From: Maea johnstoni
Lineage: Eukaryota > Annelida > Polychaeta > Spionida > Magelonidae
Assembly (NCBI GenBank): GCA_963942565.1
Contig: OZ012687.1
Coordinates: 14,245,445-14,309,444 of the forward strand
Direction: 5' to 3'
DNA length: 64,000 bases
Below the pieces are notes generated by a model. That model saw only the letters and a program-made list of their open reading frames with translations. It was not told the DNA's origin and did not search any database. Position numbers and translations under genes: made by a program. Positions within the stretch are counted from its first letter, which is position 1. The number at the start of each line of letters is the position of its first letter. Below are positions 20,970 to 32,013 of the stretch, one piece after another.

Positions 20970-22020
20970 GTTTGCCTGTGTGAGTAGTGTTGCTGTGCAA
21001 CAGTTGAACTCATCCAAGCCTAGAGTGCCACATAAACCTTTCATTTGAATTCTTTCAATAAAAAATAAGAATCAACTCATTAATGCTCAAAATGGCCAAA
21101 AGCAGCCTGACAATTCTGATGAAATCTTGCAGCCCATGTTTTCTGAAAATACCAATGAAACAGATCTGGCAGGTGAAATGTTCCAATGCTATTGTGATTG
21201 TAATTGTGATTGTAAAATGGCGATTGTTGATAGATTGAGGGTGGCCCACATTTCCCAATAATTAATTTCAAAATAATTATAGTGGCCCAAATTCCTGTGA
21301 TGGTTTAGATTTTGGAGAATTTTCGGTACCTGCATTCCAATTAGGTCAAGTGCTGAAATCTACTTTCTAAACAGCACAATACCAAATGTGTGAAATGAAT
21401 GTCAACTGTTTTAGTATTATCATAGGAAATGATAGATACATTATATATAATCATTTTAATTCCTATATTGTCCTTTTGATAATCAAGGATGGCATAGCAC
21501 AAGAAGAGAAAACACACTAAATTTGTCAAATGTATTGCTGATGAAATATATTCATTATCAAATTCTGTATAATATTCCTTTATGAAATCAAGGAATGCTT
21601 AGCACAAGGAAAGGAAATATGTAGTGAAATGTTATTGATAAAGTAGTTGTGCAGCTATAATCTCAAAAAAAAACAATTTGTTATAGATTATGGTGATTAT
21701 AGTTAATCACTCCAAATGGCAATGATAATAAACCAGACAATTAGTGAGCAATTTCCATTGTACTGGTGTAGACATTATTTCTGTGATCTATTGTTGTTAT
21801 AGCAACCTCTAGGAAACAGTGCTTGCCAATCTATTAAGTTACCCATTCTGTTGAATAATGTGTTTCATGGCCTGTACATAACAGTGGTAACAACCTAAGT
21901 ACAGACATGTAAATCCTGTAAAAGAATAATCATCACCCAAAAGCTTGAGGGAAGTCTAGGGCCAATTATGTATAAAGAAGCACCAGAGACAGAGTGGAAG
22001 TCTCAGGAAGCACTCACATT
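20970..22020. other. mostly unassigned, with a family B fragment
   Basis: A family B left-end fragment lies at about 21073-21145 (CATTAATGCTCAAAATGGCC, AAAAGCAGCCTGACAATT). Two similar patches at about 21481-21530 and 21580-21625 (AGCACAAG.A.AGAAA) suggest a small old duplication. The rest is AT-rich and unassigned. Confidence 0.4.
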
Positions 22021-22021
22021 T

Positions 22022-22208
22022 CAGGGTCTGACACTTAGTTTTCAGGCTAGGGGCCCGAAAAGTTTTTTTGATAAAAATTAGTGGTCAAAAACAGGATTTC
22101 TGGTTATCATACATACTATTTTGGGCCCCTCCCTAGTCTGAAAAATCTAGAGGCCCACAGCAAAATATGGGGGCATTATGCCCCTTGGTGCCTGGAAAAG
22201 TCGAACCA
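22022..22208. mobile_element. family H CAGGG-ended hAT-like element
   Basis: Begins CAGGGTCTGACACTTAG and ends AAAAGTCGAACCATG; contains GTGGTCAAAAACAGGATTTC and TATTTTGGGCCCC. A close relative is at 44941-45127. Confidence 0.65.
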
Positions 22209-22209
22209 T

Positions 22210-23070
22210 GCATTTAAATATGAGCAAGTGGTCAATGTATCTGGATATTCCTCGCACAGAGGTTTTCTTCCTATGCCTACCTTGTAGGTTATGGTTTCAG
22301 GGCTGCCTCTGATGCACTCTGACCATTAACAGGTCAATGTGCAAATAGGGCATTGGTCTACCCCTACATGTTTGCCTACAAATACTCTAATTTCCACACA
22401 GCCTGGTGACATTAAGATCATCCTGGACCATTACAGATCACACATGCATCAATCTTTTACAAGGAACATACTGTTTCAGTAATAAAAATGCTAGAAAAAC
22501 ATTTGGTGGACACATTTGAGTCTAACCTCTGAATGCAGTATTACTCTTGTAGAAAGGACCTTTTACTGATTATAAGGTTCCTATTCTATAAACTATCTAA
22601 TTCTCCAGAAGACTGATGTTATTACAGATATCCTTACACAATCATCTCTGAAGCAACCCAGAATGGCCTGACTATTTTTATAATTCCTTTCTGACATAAG
22701 CACATTATGGAAAGTATATTCCAAATTATGTTTTATTTCCAAGCTATTTCAAAAACAAAAACACCTTAACGTCCAGATAACTATATCAAAGTGAAACTGA
22801 ACATGAATGCTTTACCTATTTACTCCTAAATTCCTCTAAACACCGACTATTTGCGGGATATCTTTCAAAGGAAAACTGCTTATTAGAACCTTACTACAGA
22901 AATCTTTTCCAACAAATATTTTGCAATTTTGAAATGTAAATTCATATGTTCAACATTAATAATTAATTCCGGTAAAAATGATAAATTAAGATAAGACAAG
23001 ATCATAAAGTTCATGTTTATTCCATTAGAATTTACCAGGGCAGGAAATTTGAAACAGCAAAAGTTGATTT
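22210..23070. other. unassigned, with worn family B remnants
   Basis: Patches at about 22640-22830 (CAACCCAGAATGGCCTGACT; CAAATTATGTTTTATTTCCA) look like an old family B copy. No gene seen. Confidence 0.35.
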
Positions 23071-23074
23071 TTAA

Positions 23075-23270
23075 CCCTTCCAATGCTGAGGCTAATTTCG
23101 TCTGAAGAACAAGGACGCAAAGATCTTTGAAAACCATCTAAACCCTGTCACGTTGGTATTCATTGGATAGCTCTCACTGAGTTCTCTTAGATGAGTGCCA
23201 GGGTTTCAGTCATTTGAGAATTTTTTGCAACATTTTATGTTGGTCAAATTAGCCACTAGCACCATAAGGG
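23075..23270 (+). mobile_element. family A piggyBac-type MITE
   Basis: CCCTTCCAATGCTGAGGC to CACCATAAGGG between TTAA at 23071-23074 and 23271-23274, with a small internal deletion. Confidence 0.85.
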
Positions 23271-23495
23271 TTAAGAGAAGTGTCAACTACAGTCAAGGGT
23301 GATGCAGAGGGGAAGTGAAAACATTGGATGTGGTGCCCCCTCAGAGGATCTTCATTGCTGATGTAAAAATAACGCAGTCGCTCCATAAATCGCGTAGAAA
23401 TGGCCGTGTCTGCCCATAAGCAGGAAACAGGGAGAGGACATAATCACCCTAAGGACCTACTTCAAAACCGAGTCATGTTCGCAAAAAAAACATGC
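23271..23495. other. unassigned sequence before a tandem array
   Basis: Nothing recognised; leads into the 92-bp array. Confidence 0.3.
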
Positions 23496-24240
23496 TGCTA
23501 CGCTACTACACCTAAATCTTGTTTCAAAAGAAACCGTTATTTTGAAAAATAATTGATTCGACTGAAATTTGTTATTCATTTTCCTGATGCTTAATTACGC
23601 GACACCTAGATCTCAGTTCAAAAGAAACCAATATTTTGAAAAAAAATTGATTTGACTGGAATTTGTTAATCATTTTCCTGATGCTTACGCGACACCTAGA
23701 TCTTGTTTCAAAAGAAACCAATATTTTGATAAAAAAAATTGATTTGACTGGAATTTGTTATTCATTTTCCTGGCGCTTACGCAACACCTACATCTCATTT
23801 CAAAAGAAATCAATATTTTGAAAAAATAATTGATTTGACTGGAATTTGTTATTCATTTTTCTGATGCTTACGCGACACCTACATCTCATTTCAAAAGAAA
23901 TCAATATTTTGAAAAAATAATTGATTTGACTGGAATTTGTTATTCATTTTTCTGATGCTTACGCGACACCTAGACCTCGTTTCAAAAGAAACCAATATTT
24001 TGAAAGATAATTGATTTGACTGGAATTTGTTATTCATTTTCCTGATGCTTAATTATGCGACACCTAGATATCGTTTAAAAAAAAACAATATTTTGAAAGA
24101 TAATTGACTTGACTGGAATTTGTTATCCATTTTCCTGATGCTTAATTACGCGACACCTAGATCTTCTTTCAAAAGAAACCAATATTTTAAAAAATAATTG
24201 ATTTGACTGGAATTTGTTATTCATTTTCCTGATGCTTCAA
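23496..24240. repeat. ~92-bp tandem array, 8 units
   Basis: Units of 90-94 bp start at about 23508, 23601, 23691, 23783, 23874, 23965, 24059 and 24152. Each has CGACACCTAGATCTC, TTTCAAAAGAAACCAATATT and TTGATTTGACTGGAATTTGT. Identity is high, the first unit is the most diverged. Confidence 0.95.
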
Positions 24241-24816
24241 ATAAATGCACATTTCTCTCAAGCTGCAAACCTAGTAAATACTTAATACTTTATCAACCAT
24301 AAAGGCAATATTAGAATACACAGGTCACAGCAAAGCTGCAACGCCCTGCATATGAATATATCATCTCTATTCATGTCACTAGGATTATTTCCTGTCATTT
24401 CCCACATTTTTCTTGAGAAAATAAATCCCACAATACCTGGCAATTATAATCCGTAGGGATTTCTGCCAGTATCCATACAGAAACAGAAACAGAAACCTAA
24501 GCTATAATTGTCATGGACACAGGAAGAACTATTTATCTGCCATTCTTCTAGATTTTTCCCAGTAAATCCTAAGATTTCCGAGCAAATGAGCAAAAAAATT
24601 CACGTAGGTTGGCCCCTTAATTCCTAGCAATCCTGTATGAATACCTGTGTCAGAGACAGCAATTAGTGCCTGGTCAGGAATGGGTAGAGACTGTTTATAT
24701 CTCGAGTAGATAGGAAGATGCCAGTAGGCTAATCCCTTTGAAAATCCCTCGCCTGAGCCCCGGGCTAATCGAGGGATGCTAATGGTCTGAGGAATATCTC
24801 TGGGTGTGATAAAGTG
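24241..24816. other. low-repeat sequence before a satellite
   Basis: No gene recognised. The part at about 24650-24816 is GC-richer and unique, and includes a GCCCCGGGCTAATCGAGGG patch. Confidence 0.35.
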
Positions 24817-25432
24817 CTGTCCTCTGCGGCCCCTACCTCATTCTCAGCCACAGTCTATGGGGCTGTTTAGAAAGGCTAAGACAATGGTGAAGAGATAAGC
24901 ATTTCTGTCCTCCGCGGCCCCTACCTCATTCTCAGCCACAGTCTATGGGGCTGTTTAGAAAGGCTAAGACAATGGTGAAGAGATAAGCATTTCTGTCCTC
25001 CGCGGCCCCTACCTCATTCTCAGCCACAGTCTATGGGGCTGTTTAGAAAGGCTAAGACAATGGTGAAGAGATAAGCATTTCTGTCCTCCGCGGCCCCTAC
25101 CTCATTCTCAGCCACAGTCTATGGGGCTGTTTAGAAAGGCTAAGACAATGGTGAAGAGATAAGCATTTCTGTCCTCCGCGGCCCCTACCTCATTCTCAGC
25201 CACAGTCTATGGGGCTGTTTAGAAAGGCTAAGACAATGGTGAAGAGATAAGCATTTCTGTCCTCCGCGGCCCCTACCTCATTCTCAGCCACAGTCTATGG
25301 GGCTGTTTAGAAAGGCTAAGACAATGGTGAAGAGATAAGCATTTCTGTCCTCCGCGGCCCCTACCTCATTCTCAGCCACAGTCTATGGGGCTGTTTAGAA
25401 AGGCTAAGACAATGGTGAAGAGATAAGCATTT
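24817..25432. repeat. 88-bp tandem array, 7 near-identical units
   Basis: CTGTCCTCCGCGGCCCCTAC begins units at 24817, 24905, 24993, 25081, 25169, 25257 and 25345, exactly 88 bp apart. Units look identical apart from a TCTGCGG/TCCGCGG change in the first. The unit is GC-rich compared with its surroundings. Confidence 0.98.
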
Positions 25433-26360
25433 CTGTAACTCTGAGATGGGAAAACTTCTTTACTTATCCATGCACTTCTTTACTTATCCGAAAAGTAGAA
25501 CGATAATGTTTATAATGGCAAAGAGAATGGTGAAGAGATTAATAGCATTTCTGTAACTCTGATATCGGAAAACTTCTTTATTCATCTATGTACTTCTTTA
25601 CTTATCCAAAAAGTAGAATGATACTGTTTATACTGGCAAAGAGAATGGTGAAGAGATAAGCATTTCTGTAACTCTGAGATGGGAAAACTTCTTTACTCAT
25701 CCATGCACTTCTTTACCTATCCAAAAAGTAAAACGATAATGTTTATATAATGGCAAAGACAATGGCGAAGAGATAAGCGTTTCTGCAACTCTGAGAAGGG
25801 AAAATTTCTCCAATCATTCATGCGCAGGGTCATTGCCAAAAAATACAATAATACTGTTTATACTGGCAAAGACAATGGCAAGCAGATAAGCATTTCTGTA
25901 ACTCTGAGATAGGAAAACATTTTTACTCATTCATATGCAGGGTCATTTTCAGAAAAATTAGAATGGTATTGTTTATACTGGCAAAGACAATGGTGAAGAG
26001 ATAAGCATTTCTGTAACTCTGAGATAGGAAAACCTTTCTACACATTTGTGCACAGGTTCACTTCCAAAAAATGCTATGGCTATGGTATGGCTTAAATTGC
26101 TAAAGGCAATGGCAAAGAGTCATACGCATTTCTGTAACTGAGATGGGAAAACCTTTTTACAGATTTATGCGTCACTGCTAAAAGGTACAATGGTACTGTT
26201 AATACTGGCAAAGAGATAAGCATTTTTGTTTCTCTGGGATGGGAAAACCTTTTTACTCATTTATGCGCAGGGTCGATCATTTCAAAAAAATATTACAATG
26301 GTACTGTTTTTACTGGCAAAGATAATGGTGAAGAGATAAGCATTTCTGTAACTGTGACAA
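25433..26360. repeat. ~115-bp diverged tandem array sharing a block with the 88-bp array
   Basis: About eight units of 94-121 bp start at CTGTAACTCTGAGATGGGAA (25433, about 25551, 25666, 25783, 25896, 26011, 26132, 26225). Each ends with GGCAAAGACAATGGTGAAG and AGATAAGCATTTCTGT, the block that also ends each 88-bp unit. They are clearly more diverged than the 88-bp units. Confidence 0.9.
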
Positions 26361-26864
26361 CCTTAAAGAATGTATCACACAAGAAAAGAATATTACAGGA
26401 TATTTTGGAGAATTTTTTTTCAGATATTGAAAAATAGGATTACTTCTATAAAATACTCGTACACAAAAAACCCAACTTGTAAAATCATTGTACTCTCCAT
26501 ATGAATGTTAATCTAGTTGGCAATAAATGGTTTATTATACAAATCATGAATTTAACATTCAAATCAATAAATCCTCAATTTTGAGGAATTGAGATTGAGT
26601 ACCATACCTAAAAATTATGCGAGATTAACGCCTAGGGAGCGAATTCCCATAAATAAGTCATTAGAGCAAGCTAAACATTATGAAAAATGCAGTATTATTG
26701 TATTATGAGAAACTAGCTATTTCAATGTTAAAGATAAAATAATAAATCAAATACATATGCACACAGTTCTAATTTCCGCATTACTTTCAGGAGAACTGAT
26801 TACTTTATCCTTCAGACTGGAAAACACAATTTTCACATTCTAATTACTGTTTACTAGCATCCTT
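26361..26864. other. unassigned AT-rich sequence
   Basis: No gene or repeat family recognised. Confidence 0.35.
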
Positions 26865-26865
26865 A

Positions 26866-27287
26866 CCCATTCATGTTTACAGTTCCATCAAAATATATCA
26901 ACTGGATCTATAAATTCTAAAAACAACTTCACAATAAGGCATTAACTCTTATGCTGCTGGTGGCTCATTTGGCCAATACAAAAAGTTGCAAAAATAAGAA
27001 GGAAATGACTCAAACCCTGGCAAATGGGTACTCATCTGAAAGTACTCGGCAAGAGCTATCCAATGAATACCAACATGACAGTGTTACGATGATTTTCAAA
27101 AGATCCTTGCGTCCTTGCGCTTTGGACGAAAACAGCTTTAGCATTGGAAGGGTTAATAAGAAATATATCAGGAGAAGTGTTGTACAATTAGAGCCATTAT
27201 TATCATTTCTCCTTCAAACATTTTTTTAAAATTTGTTTGCCATAAAGGTATTACCAAAACAGTTAAGGGGCTACAAGCATGAATAGG
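26866..27287 (-). mobile_element. family B MITE split by a nested family A copy
   Basis: Left part starts CCCATTCATGTTTACAG at 26866; right part ends CAAGCATGAATAGG followed by TTAA. The family A copy 26946-27152 sits inside it at a TTAA. Confidence 0.65.
26946..27152 (-). mobile_element. family A MITE nested in family B
   Basis: CTCTTATGCTGCTGGTGGC to GCATTGGAAGGG with TTAA on both sides. The open frame with DENSFSIGRVN is read across the repeat and is not a gene. Confidence 0.85.
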
Positions 27288-27289
27288 TT

Positions 27290-27780
27290 AACCCATAAAA
27301 TATATTCAGCTCTGGAAATTAGATTACAGCCAATTAATTTGTGAAAAATACACAAAGGAAATAGGCAATAACACAAACGTAGACAGGAAACCTTACTTAT
27401 AAATATTGAAATGGAAAGGCAATAACATTTCTAGGGCCAGTATAAAATAATACAGTCAAAGAGGTAACAGGAATGAACCTATTTTTTGGCAAAAGGATAT
27501 CTATTTACCAAATTTCAATCATAAAGATGTGCTTTTTGGACATGAATTTCATTTTGGAATCAACTTTTACAAATATCATAAAGAAGCCTTTAAATATTTC
27601 TCTAGTTATCTTCCAGGTTTATTGTGACAATTCAACTAACTGAACTAACTGAGCTTTTGGCTGTCGTGAGCATTTATTGAATGCTTTAAAACAGCCTGAC
27701 AATTTTGGCTGCAGCTTTGGCATCAATTCATATTTCTATCTTTCACCTGACATATTGTAACAATATTGTGAATTGTTGGA
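27290..27780. other. unassigned AT-rich sequence
   Basis: Nothing supported; faint family B-like text near 27690-27780 (AAACAGCCTGACAATTTTGG). Confidence 0.35.
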
Positions 27781-27783
27781 AGC

Positions 27784-28205
27784 GAGAAAGGTAAGAATGC
27801 CAGTTTCATGCCATATTCTGATTTAAAAGAAAATGGCCAGATTGATGTATTAATTTGACTCTAATACATATTTGTATATTAATAATTATGCCATGATTTG
27901 ACAATAAAGCTATTGTAACAAGGGAAAAACATAAACAATGAGTTTCATGCCATATCCTGCTTTGAACGAAAATAGCCACATTGATAATATGAATTTGACT
28001 CATACATATTTGTATATTAATAAGTATGACCTGATTTAACAAAAAAAAACTAATTGCAGCAAGGGAGAAATACAAGAATGCCATTTGCATGCCATATTCC
28101 AGATTGATAAATAAATTTTGCTCTAATAAATATTTGTATATTAATAATTATGTCATCATTTAACAAAAAAACAAACTAATTGCAGCAAGGGAGAAATTGG
28201 CGTTA
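27784..28205. repeat. ~140-bp tandem repeat, 3 units
   Basis: CATGCCATAT.C recurs at about 27807, 27946 and 28088, followed by ATATTTGTATATTAATAA and GCAAGGGAGAAA-type text. The third unit has a deletion. Confidence 0.85.
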
Positions 28206-28604
28206 TTAAACAAAGCTGGGTTTTTATTCAGCATCCTGCCTATGGAGAAAGTGGCCTGATTTAGTGCCATTTCCTCCACTTATTGAGTGGTAATCGTAGC
28301 CGCTGTATCGGCAGGGGTAGCTACTGCAAAGCAACACGACGCCTGATTTCCCGAGACACCAACTACTTCAAGAGCGGGCCTCCTTTCCCAGGTCAACAGG
28401 TAGCGAGAATTAATCTTGTCCGCCATGCGGCCGTCTGGTGGAATAATGGCTCCCTAACGTACCATATCACCATCAGCGAATCATCTTCCCTCTGTCAGAA
28501 CTGGGACCCAACTCAACCTTTTAGGATACAAAATATGGTCACTTGGGTATCATGGAAACAAATTGAGCACAGAGAGGGCCTGAGGAGAAAGAAATTTCAA
28601 CGTG
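28206..28604. other. low-repeat island with an unrecognised open frame
   Basis: GC-richer, no visible repeat. A plus-strand frame of about 110 residues (from 28283 until it enters the next tandem array) contains CIGRGSYCKATRRLISRD and CQNWDPTQPF but matches no family I know, and no flanking splice signal stands out. More likely conserved non-coding or chance than a gene. Confidence 0.25.
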
Positions 28605-29018
28605 TGCACAGAATGTCACTTTCCATAACCTTAATTCATCTCTGCAGTTACCAACTTAATTTTACTATATTTTCACTGCCTTATAATTTTATCATAACCT
28701 TTCCATAACCTTAATTCATCTCTGCAGTTACCAACTTAATTTTGCTATATTTTCACTGCCTTATAATTTCATCATAACCTTTCCATAACCTTAATTCATC
28801 TCTGCAGTTACCAACTTAATTTTGCTATATTTTCACTGCCTTATAATTTTATCATAACCTTTCCATAACCTTAATTCATCTCTGCAGTTAGCCAGTTACC
28901 AACTTAATTTTGCTATATTTTCACTGCCTTATAATTTTATCATAACCTTTCCATAACCTTAATTCATCTCTGCAGTTACCAACTTAATTTTGCTATATTT
29001 TCATTGCCTTATAATTTG
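28605..29018. repeat. 80-bp tandem repeat, 5 units
   Basis: TTCCATAACCTTAATTCATC starts units at 28621, 28701, 28781, 28861 and 28949. Four spacings are 80, 80, 80 and 88; the last reflects an extra GCCAGTTA. Near-identical. Confidence 0.95.
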
Positions 29019-29154
29019 ATCTATTTCCACTAGTGCCAAGTTGCTCACCAGGTCAAATCATCATCTTTATTGTGTCTACAATACCAAATAGGCCTGCGGC
29101 GGATCTGGAAAAAGGGCCTTAAATAAGGAGTTTAATGCGCCGAGAGTCATACAG

Positions 29155-29213
29155 CCACAACATACCTCATTTGAAAGCTTGAAAGGTCTACTTTAAGATG
29201 AGGTATGTTGTGG
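29155..29213 (+). ncRNA. candidate pre-miRNA-like hairpin
   Basis: CCACAACATACCTCAT (29155-29170) pairs perfectly with ATGAGGTATGTTGTGG (29198-29213). The pairing extends inward through TTGAAAG/CTTTAAG with one wobble and one mismatch to a 13-nt loop. The total is a 23-bp stem in 59 nt. Size fits an animal pre-miRNA, but transcription and processing are unknown and a short palindromic element is an alternative. Confidence 0.3.
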
Positions 29214-29982
29214 TGGTCAAATGTGGTCACGTTTTTCTGAAATTTGAGTTGAATTTCATATAGTTATAAAAAAATGAGCAAAAATATGAAAATCTAAAAG
29301 TGAGCCTGACCGGTCATTTTTTTTCCAATCTCAACCCCACTTGGTGTGGTCCTCTCAGGTATGTATACAAACAACATGCAGTAATATAATTACTTATTCA
29401 TTGCTTTATTTGCAGATTTTGCCATTTTGTAAGAAAAAATACACCTTTTTTCGAAATTATTTTAAAGTAAGTTCCTATTGCTTATCATATAAGAACTTCC
29501 TATCACTGAAAAGCATCACATCACATGTTTCTTGTGTTTCTACATGATTCCTTTTATATTTAGTACCAAAATTGATACTTTTGCTTGACTGAAGCCAGAG
29601 CAGTAAGACTTTGTCTACCCCTACCCCTATTATTGAAATATTGCCGAAAATACTAAAAATGCCTAAAATATTCTGCTATAAATTTAAAAACATTGAAGAC
29701 CCTCCAGTTACCACCTTGGCTGCTAGATTTACATTTAAGCATTAAATTACTGAAGAATTAGGCACCTTACAACATATTTCAGTGTAATAAGGTATACTGG
29801 AAGATGCGTTTAAACCATATTTAGGTTACATTGACAGTTACACTGGTCAAGTGGGATTCTCCTTTCCACACTATTTAATAAGTACAATGAGGAAAATACA
29901 GATGGTGGAAGAAAATTAGTTATACCTGGTAACAAATCTTCGCTGTTAGCTTAGTTGATTCAGAACAGGAATGGCACTAAGT
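29214..29982. other. unassigned sequence
   Basis: AT-rich, no supported gene. No repeat family identified. Confidence 0.35.
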
Positions 29983-30807
29983 TCAGACAGTTTTGCGTTC
30001 CAGGATTTCATAATTCATCTTCTTCATCCACACCATCATATGAAGTAATGGTATTGCAGCAATCATCACTTGCAGAGCATGAACATAGTTCAGTACATGG
30101 CAACTTTTGTTGATGGCACGTGCAGCATGTTGAACATACTTTCTTTCCCCTGCATCTGCAAATGAGGTCTTGGAGTACTTCCGATACCATAAGGCCTTCA
30201 TAGAATACTGGCGCTACCATATTCCCTCATCCTTCCTCCATCCATGATCCTAAGGAGATCCAGTGTCTTGCATTGCTATGTGGGATGTCATCCAAATTTT
30301 TGTCTGCCAAGAAGCTCTCCTGACATGCTGTGTGAAACTGGCCTCACAAGGTGGGAGCTTAATTAAGCTGGCATTCTTCTTTGAGGCTAATTTGACCCTA
30401 AGATTGTTCAAGTTTTGAATGGCATCTGTGCGCTTTGCCTTTGGATCATACAAAGCTGAAGTAAGCTTTCTTGCTGCTTGAAGGGCTGATGCATCATCTT
30501 CATTGTTCAGGGTGAGGAGATCAGAGAAATCATCAGGATGGTCATAAATTGCCTTGAATACTGACTTTTTGCCTATTCCGAACAAAGCTGAAGTTGAATC
30601 ACAACCTGTGAGAGCATGTACAGCAGGCAGGATACTGCTGAATGTTGGAGAAACAGATTGTAATATTAGCGAGTCGGACCCACTCGTTAAAGTCGCTAAT
30701 ATTACTTCCACGTTAATATTTCGAACTTTACAGTATATGGGGACCCAATCATATTTCATATGGGGGTGGACAGTATTATTCCCATGGTCACTGTACACAT
30801 TCAACAT
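29983..30807 (-). pseudogene. decayed multicopy gene copy with GCD...GIGKK motif and CXC tail
   Basis: Minus-strand coding remains in two parts. The first (30250-30807) has LPAVHALTGCDSTSALFGIG followed by KKSVFKAI, DHPDDFSDLL and a helical-looking stretch (AARKLTSALYDPKAKRTDAI). The second (29983-30220) has a cysteine-rich run (ICRCRGKKVCSTCCTCHQQ, then LPCTELCSC) of the tesmin/TSO1-like CXC type. Uncharacterised proteins pairing these two modules occur in many invertebrate genomes in multiple copies. The GCD..(S/C)...GIG.K pattern resembles the helix-hairpin region of FEN1/XPG nucleases; this link is my inference. The reading frame is broken in a few places, so this is a relic. It may be a dispersed gene family or cargo of an unclassified mobile element. 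Confidence 0.6.
30660..30705. repeat. 46-bp foldback insert
   Basis: GTAATATTAGCGA (30660-30672) and TCGCTAATATTAC (30693-30705) are perfect inverted arms around a 20-nt centre. It sits where this gene copy stops matching the inverted copy at 32.1 kb, so it looks like an inserted mini-foldback. Confidence 0.55.
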
Positions 30808-31025
30808 ATGGTATTTTGATGCTATTTAAACATCATGGTGGCTATAAGAGATACAGCCCCGGGTTCTTCATACTGGGGAGCTTACATTAATGGGTGTCTA
30901 AAAGGGGGGTCTGCCAAAGCATGGGTCATAGGGACTTGGTAATAATTGATATCAATGGGGTTTTGATGATTGGTGGGATATGCACACTGAGAAATCTTTA
31001 AATGTTAGTTTCCACTATAATGATT

Positions 31026-31764
31026 ACTGTAGAATGGCTAATTTTTCCATGTGACAATTTTCCCTAATTTCTCATTTTTGGGTGTTTCCGTTTCTAATAC
31101 TTCCGCAAAGAGGACATATGTTTTTTCCGTTTTTAATTTCCCTGTTTTATGTAGACCTTTAATTTTAGTATAGCAGAGAGTAAATATTAATGGGTACCTG
31201 CACATGCAGGGCCTTAATTGCAGCAAGCACGTGGCGATTGGACTATAACCAGTCTAGAGACCAGTCCAGAAATAGATCAACGGCGATGTAATCTGTGAAG
31301 TGGCACATAGTTGAGCCGAAGTCACAGCATGATCAGTGGTCATCCAGTGCAATTAGCGATTGTTCCCCGCCACATCAGCGCTCAACAAATAGCATAGTCC
31401 CATCTCCCGGGGGATCTAAATTGCAAAAACAGCACTGTCGGGCTACCTAAAGTTGGATTCAGGTAGTCCCGTTGGAAATTCCCCACTAAAACACTACAAA
31501 ATGGTAGTCATATCCTTCTGGGGACAGTCACGCCCTGGTTGGTAGATTGCAATGAGGGATGACTGCTACCACTCTGAGTAAACGCTGGTCAGACACTTCA
31601 GAGATAAAGCTGGGCCAGTCTTTTTCTCTAAGGTCAGAAATTTCCATGTTTATTAAGTCAGGGCATGAACTGTATAGATTTTCCCTGTGTTAATTATTCC
31701 CGCTTGAAAGCATTCGGGAAAAAATGGGAAAATAAAACACACGGAAAAATTTGCCATTCTACAG
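31026..31764. mobile_element. 739-bp TIR element at TA
   Basis: CTGTAGAATGGCTAATTTTT at the left and AAATTTGCCATTCTACAG at the right are inverted, continuing into CC.TGTG / CACACGG. TA flanks both sides (31024-31025 and 31765-31766). A second inverted pair (CATTTTTGGGTGTTTCCG and the CGGGAAAAAATGGGAAAA area) lies further in. The 400-bp GC-richer core (about 31200-31620) has no coding frame. Tc1/mariner-like by target only. Confidence 0.75.
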
Positions 31765-32013
31765 TAAACAGGCGCCCAAGAAAAAGATTCCTTTCATTTT
31801 AAGGTATTTCAGTACAGCGTGGGAGCCCTGGTACTTTAGAAATAGTCTGGAACCATCTGTAGACACTTCACTTTCAAGCAGGGTGCGTTTTTTAACCATG
31901 CAACCATTCATTCATTCATTCATTTTGGGTATATCCTTGTGCTCGTATGATACTACATGCGGTAATGGCTGATCAGGTGTTCGAATCGGCACAAACTGCA
32001 GGGCGCATCATCA

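Noticed and set aside
23496-25432. CRISPR array
   Set aside because: Units are contiguous tandem repeats without unique spacers, and the window is eukaryotic.
28283-28708. 141-residue plus-strand protein
   Set aside because: The last third runs into the 80-bp tandem array, no family is recognised, and no splice or promoter evidence was found.
29198-29213. A let-7 gene
   Set aside because: Only the first seven bases agree, they are on the wrong arm, and the rest of the mature sequence does not match.
30554-30829. Plus-strand 91-residue frame opposite the relic gene
   Set aside because: It is antisense to the recognisable GCD...GIGKK coding remains.
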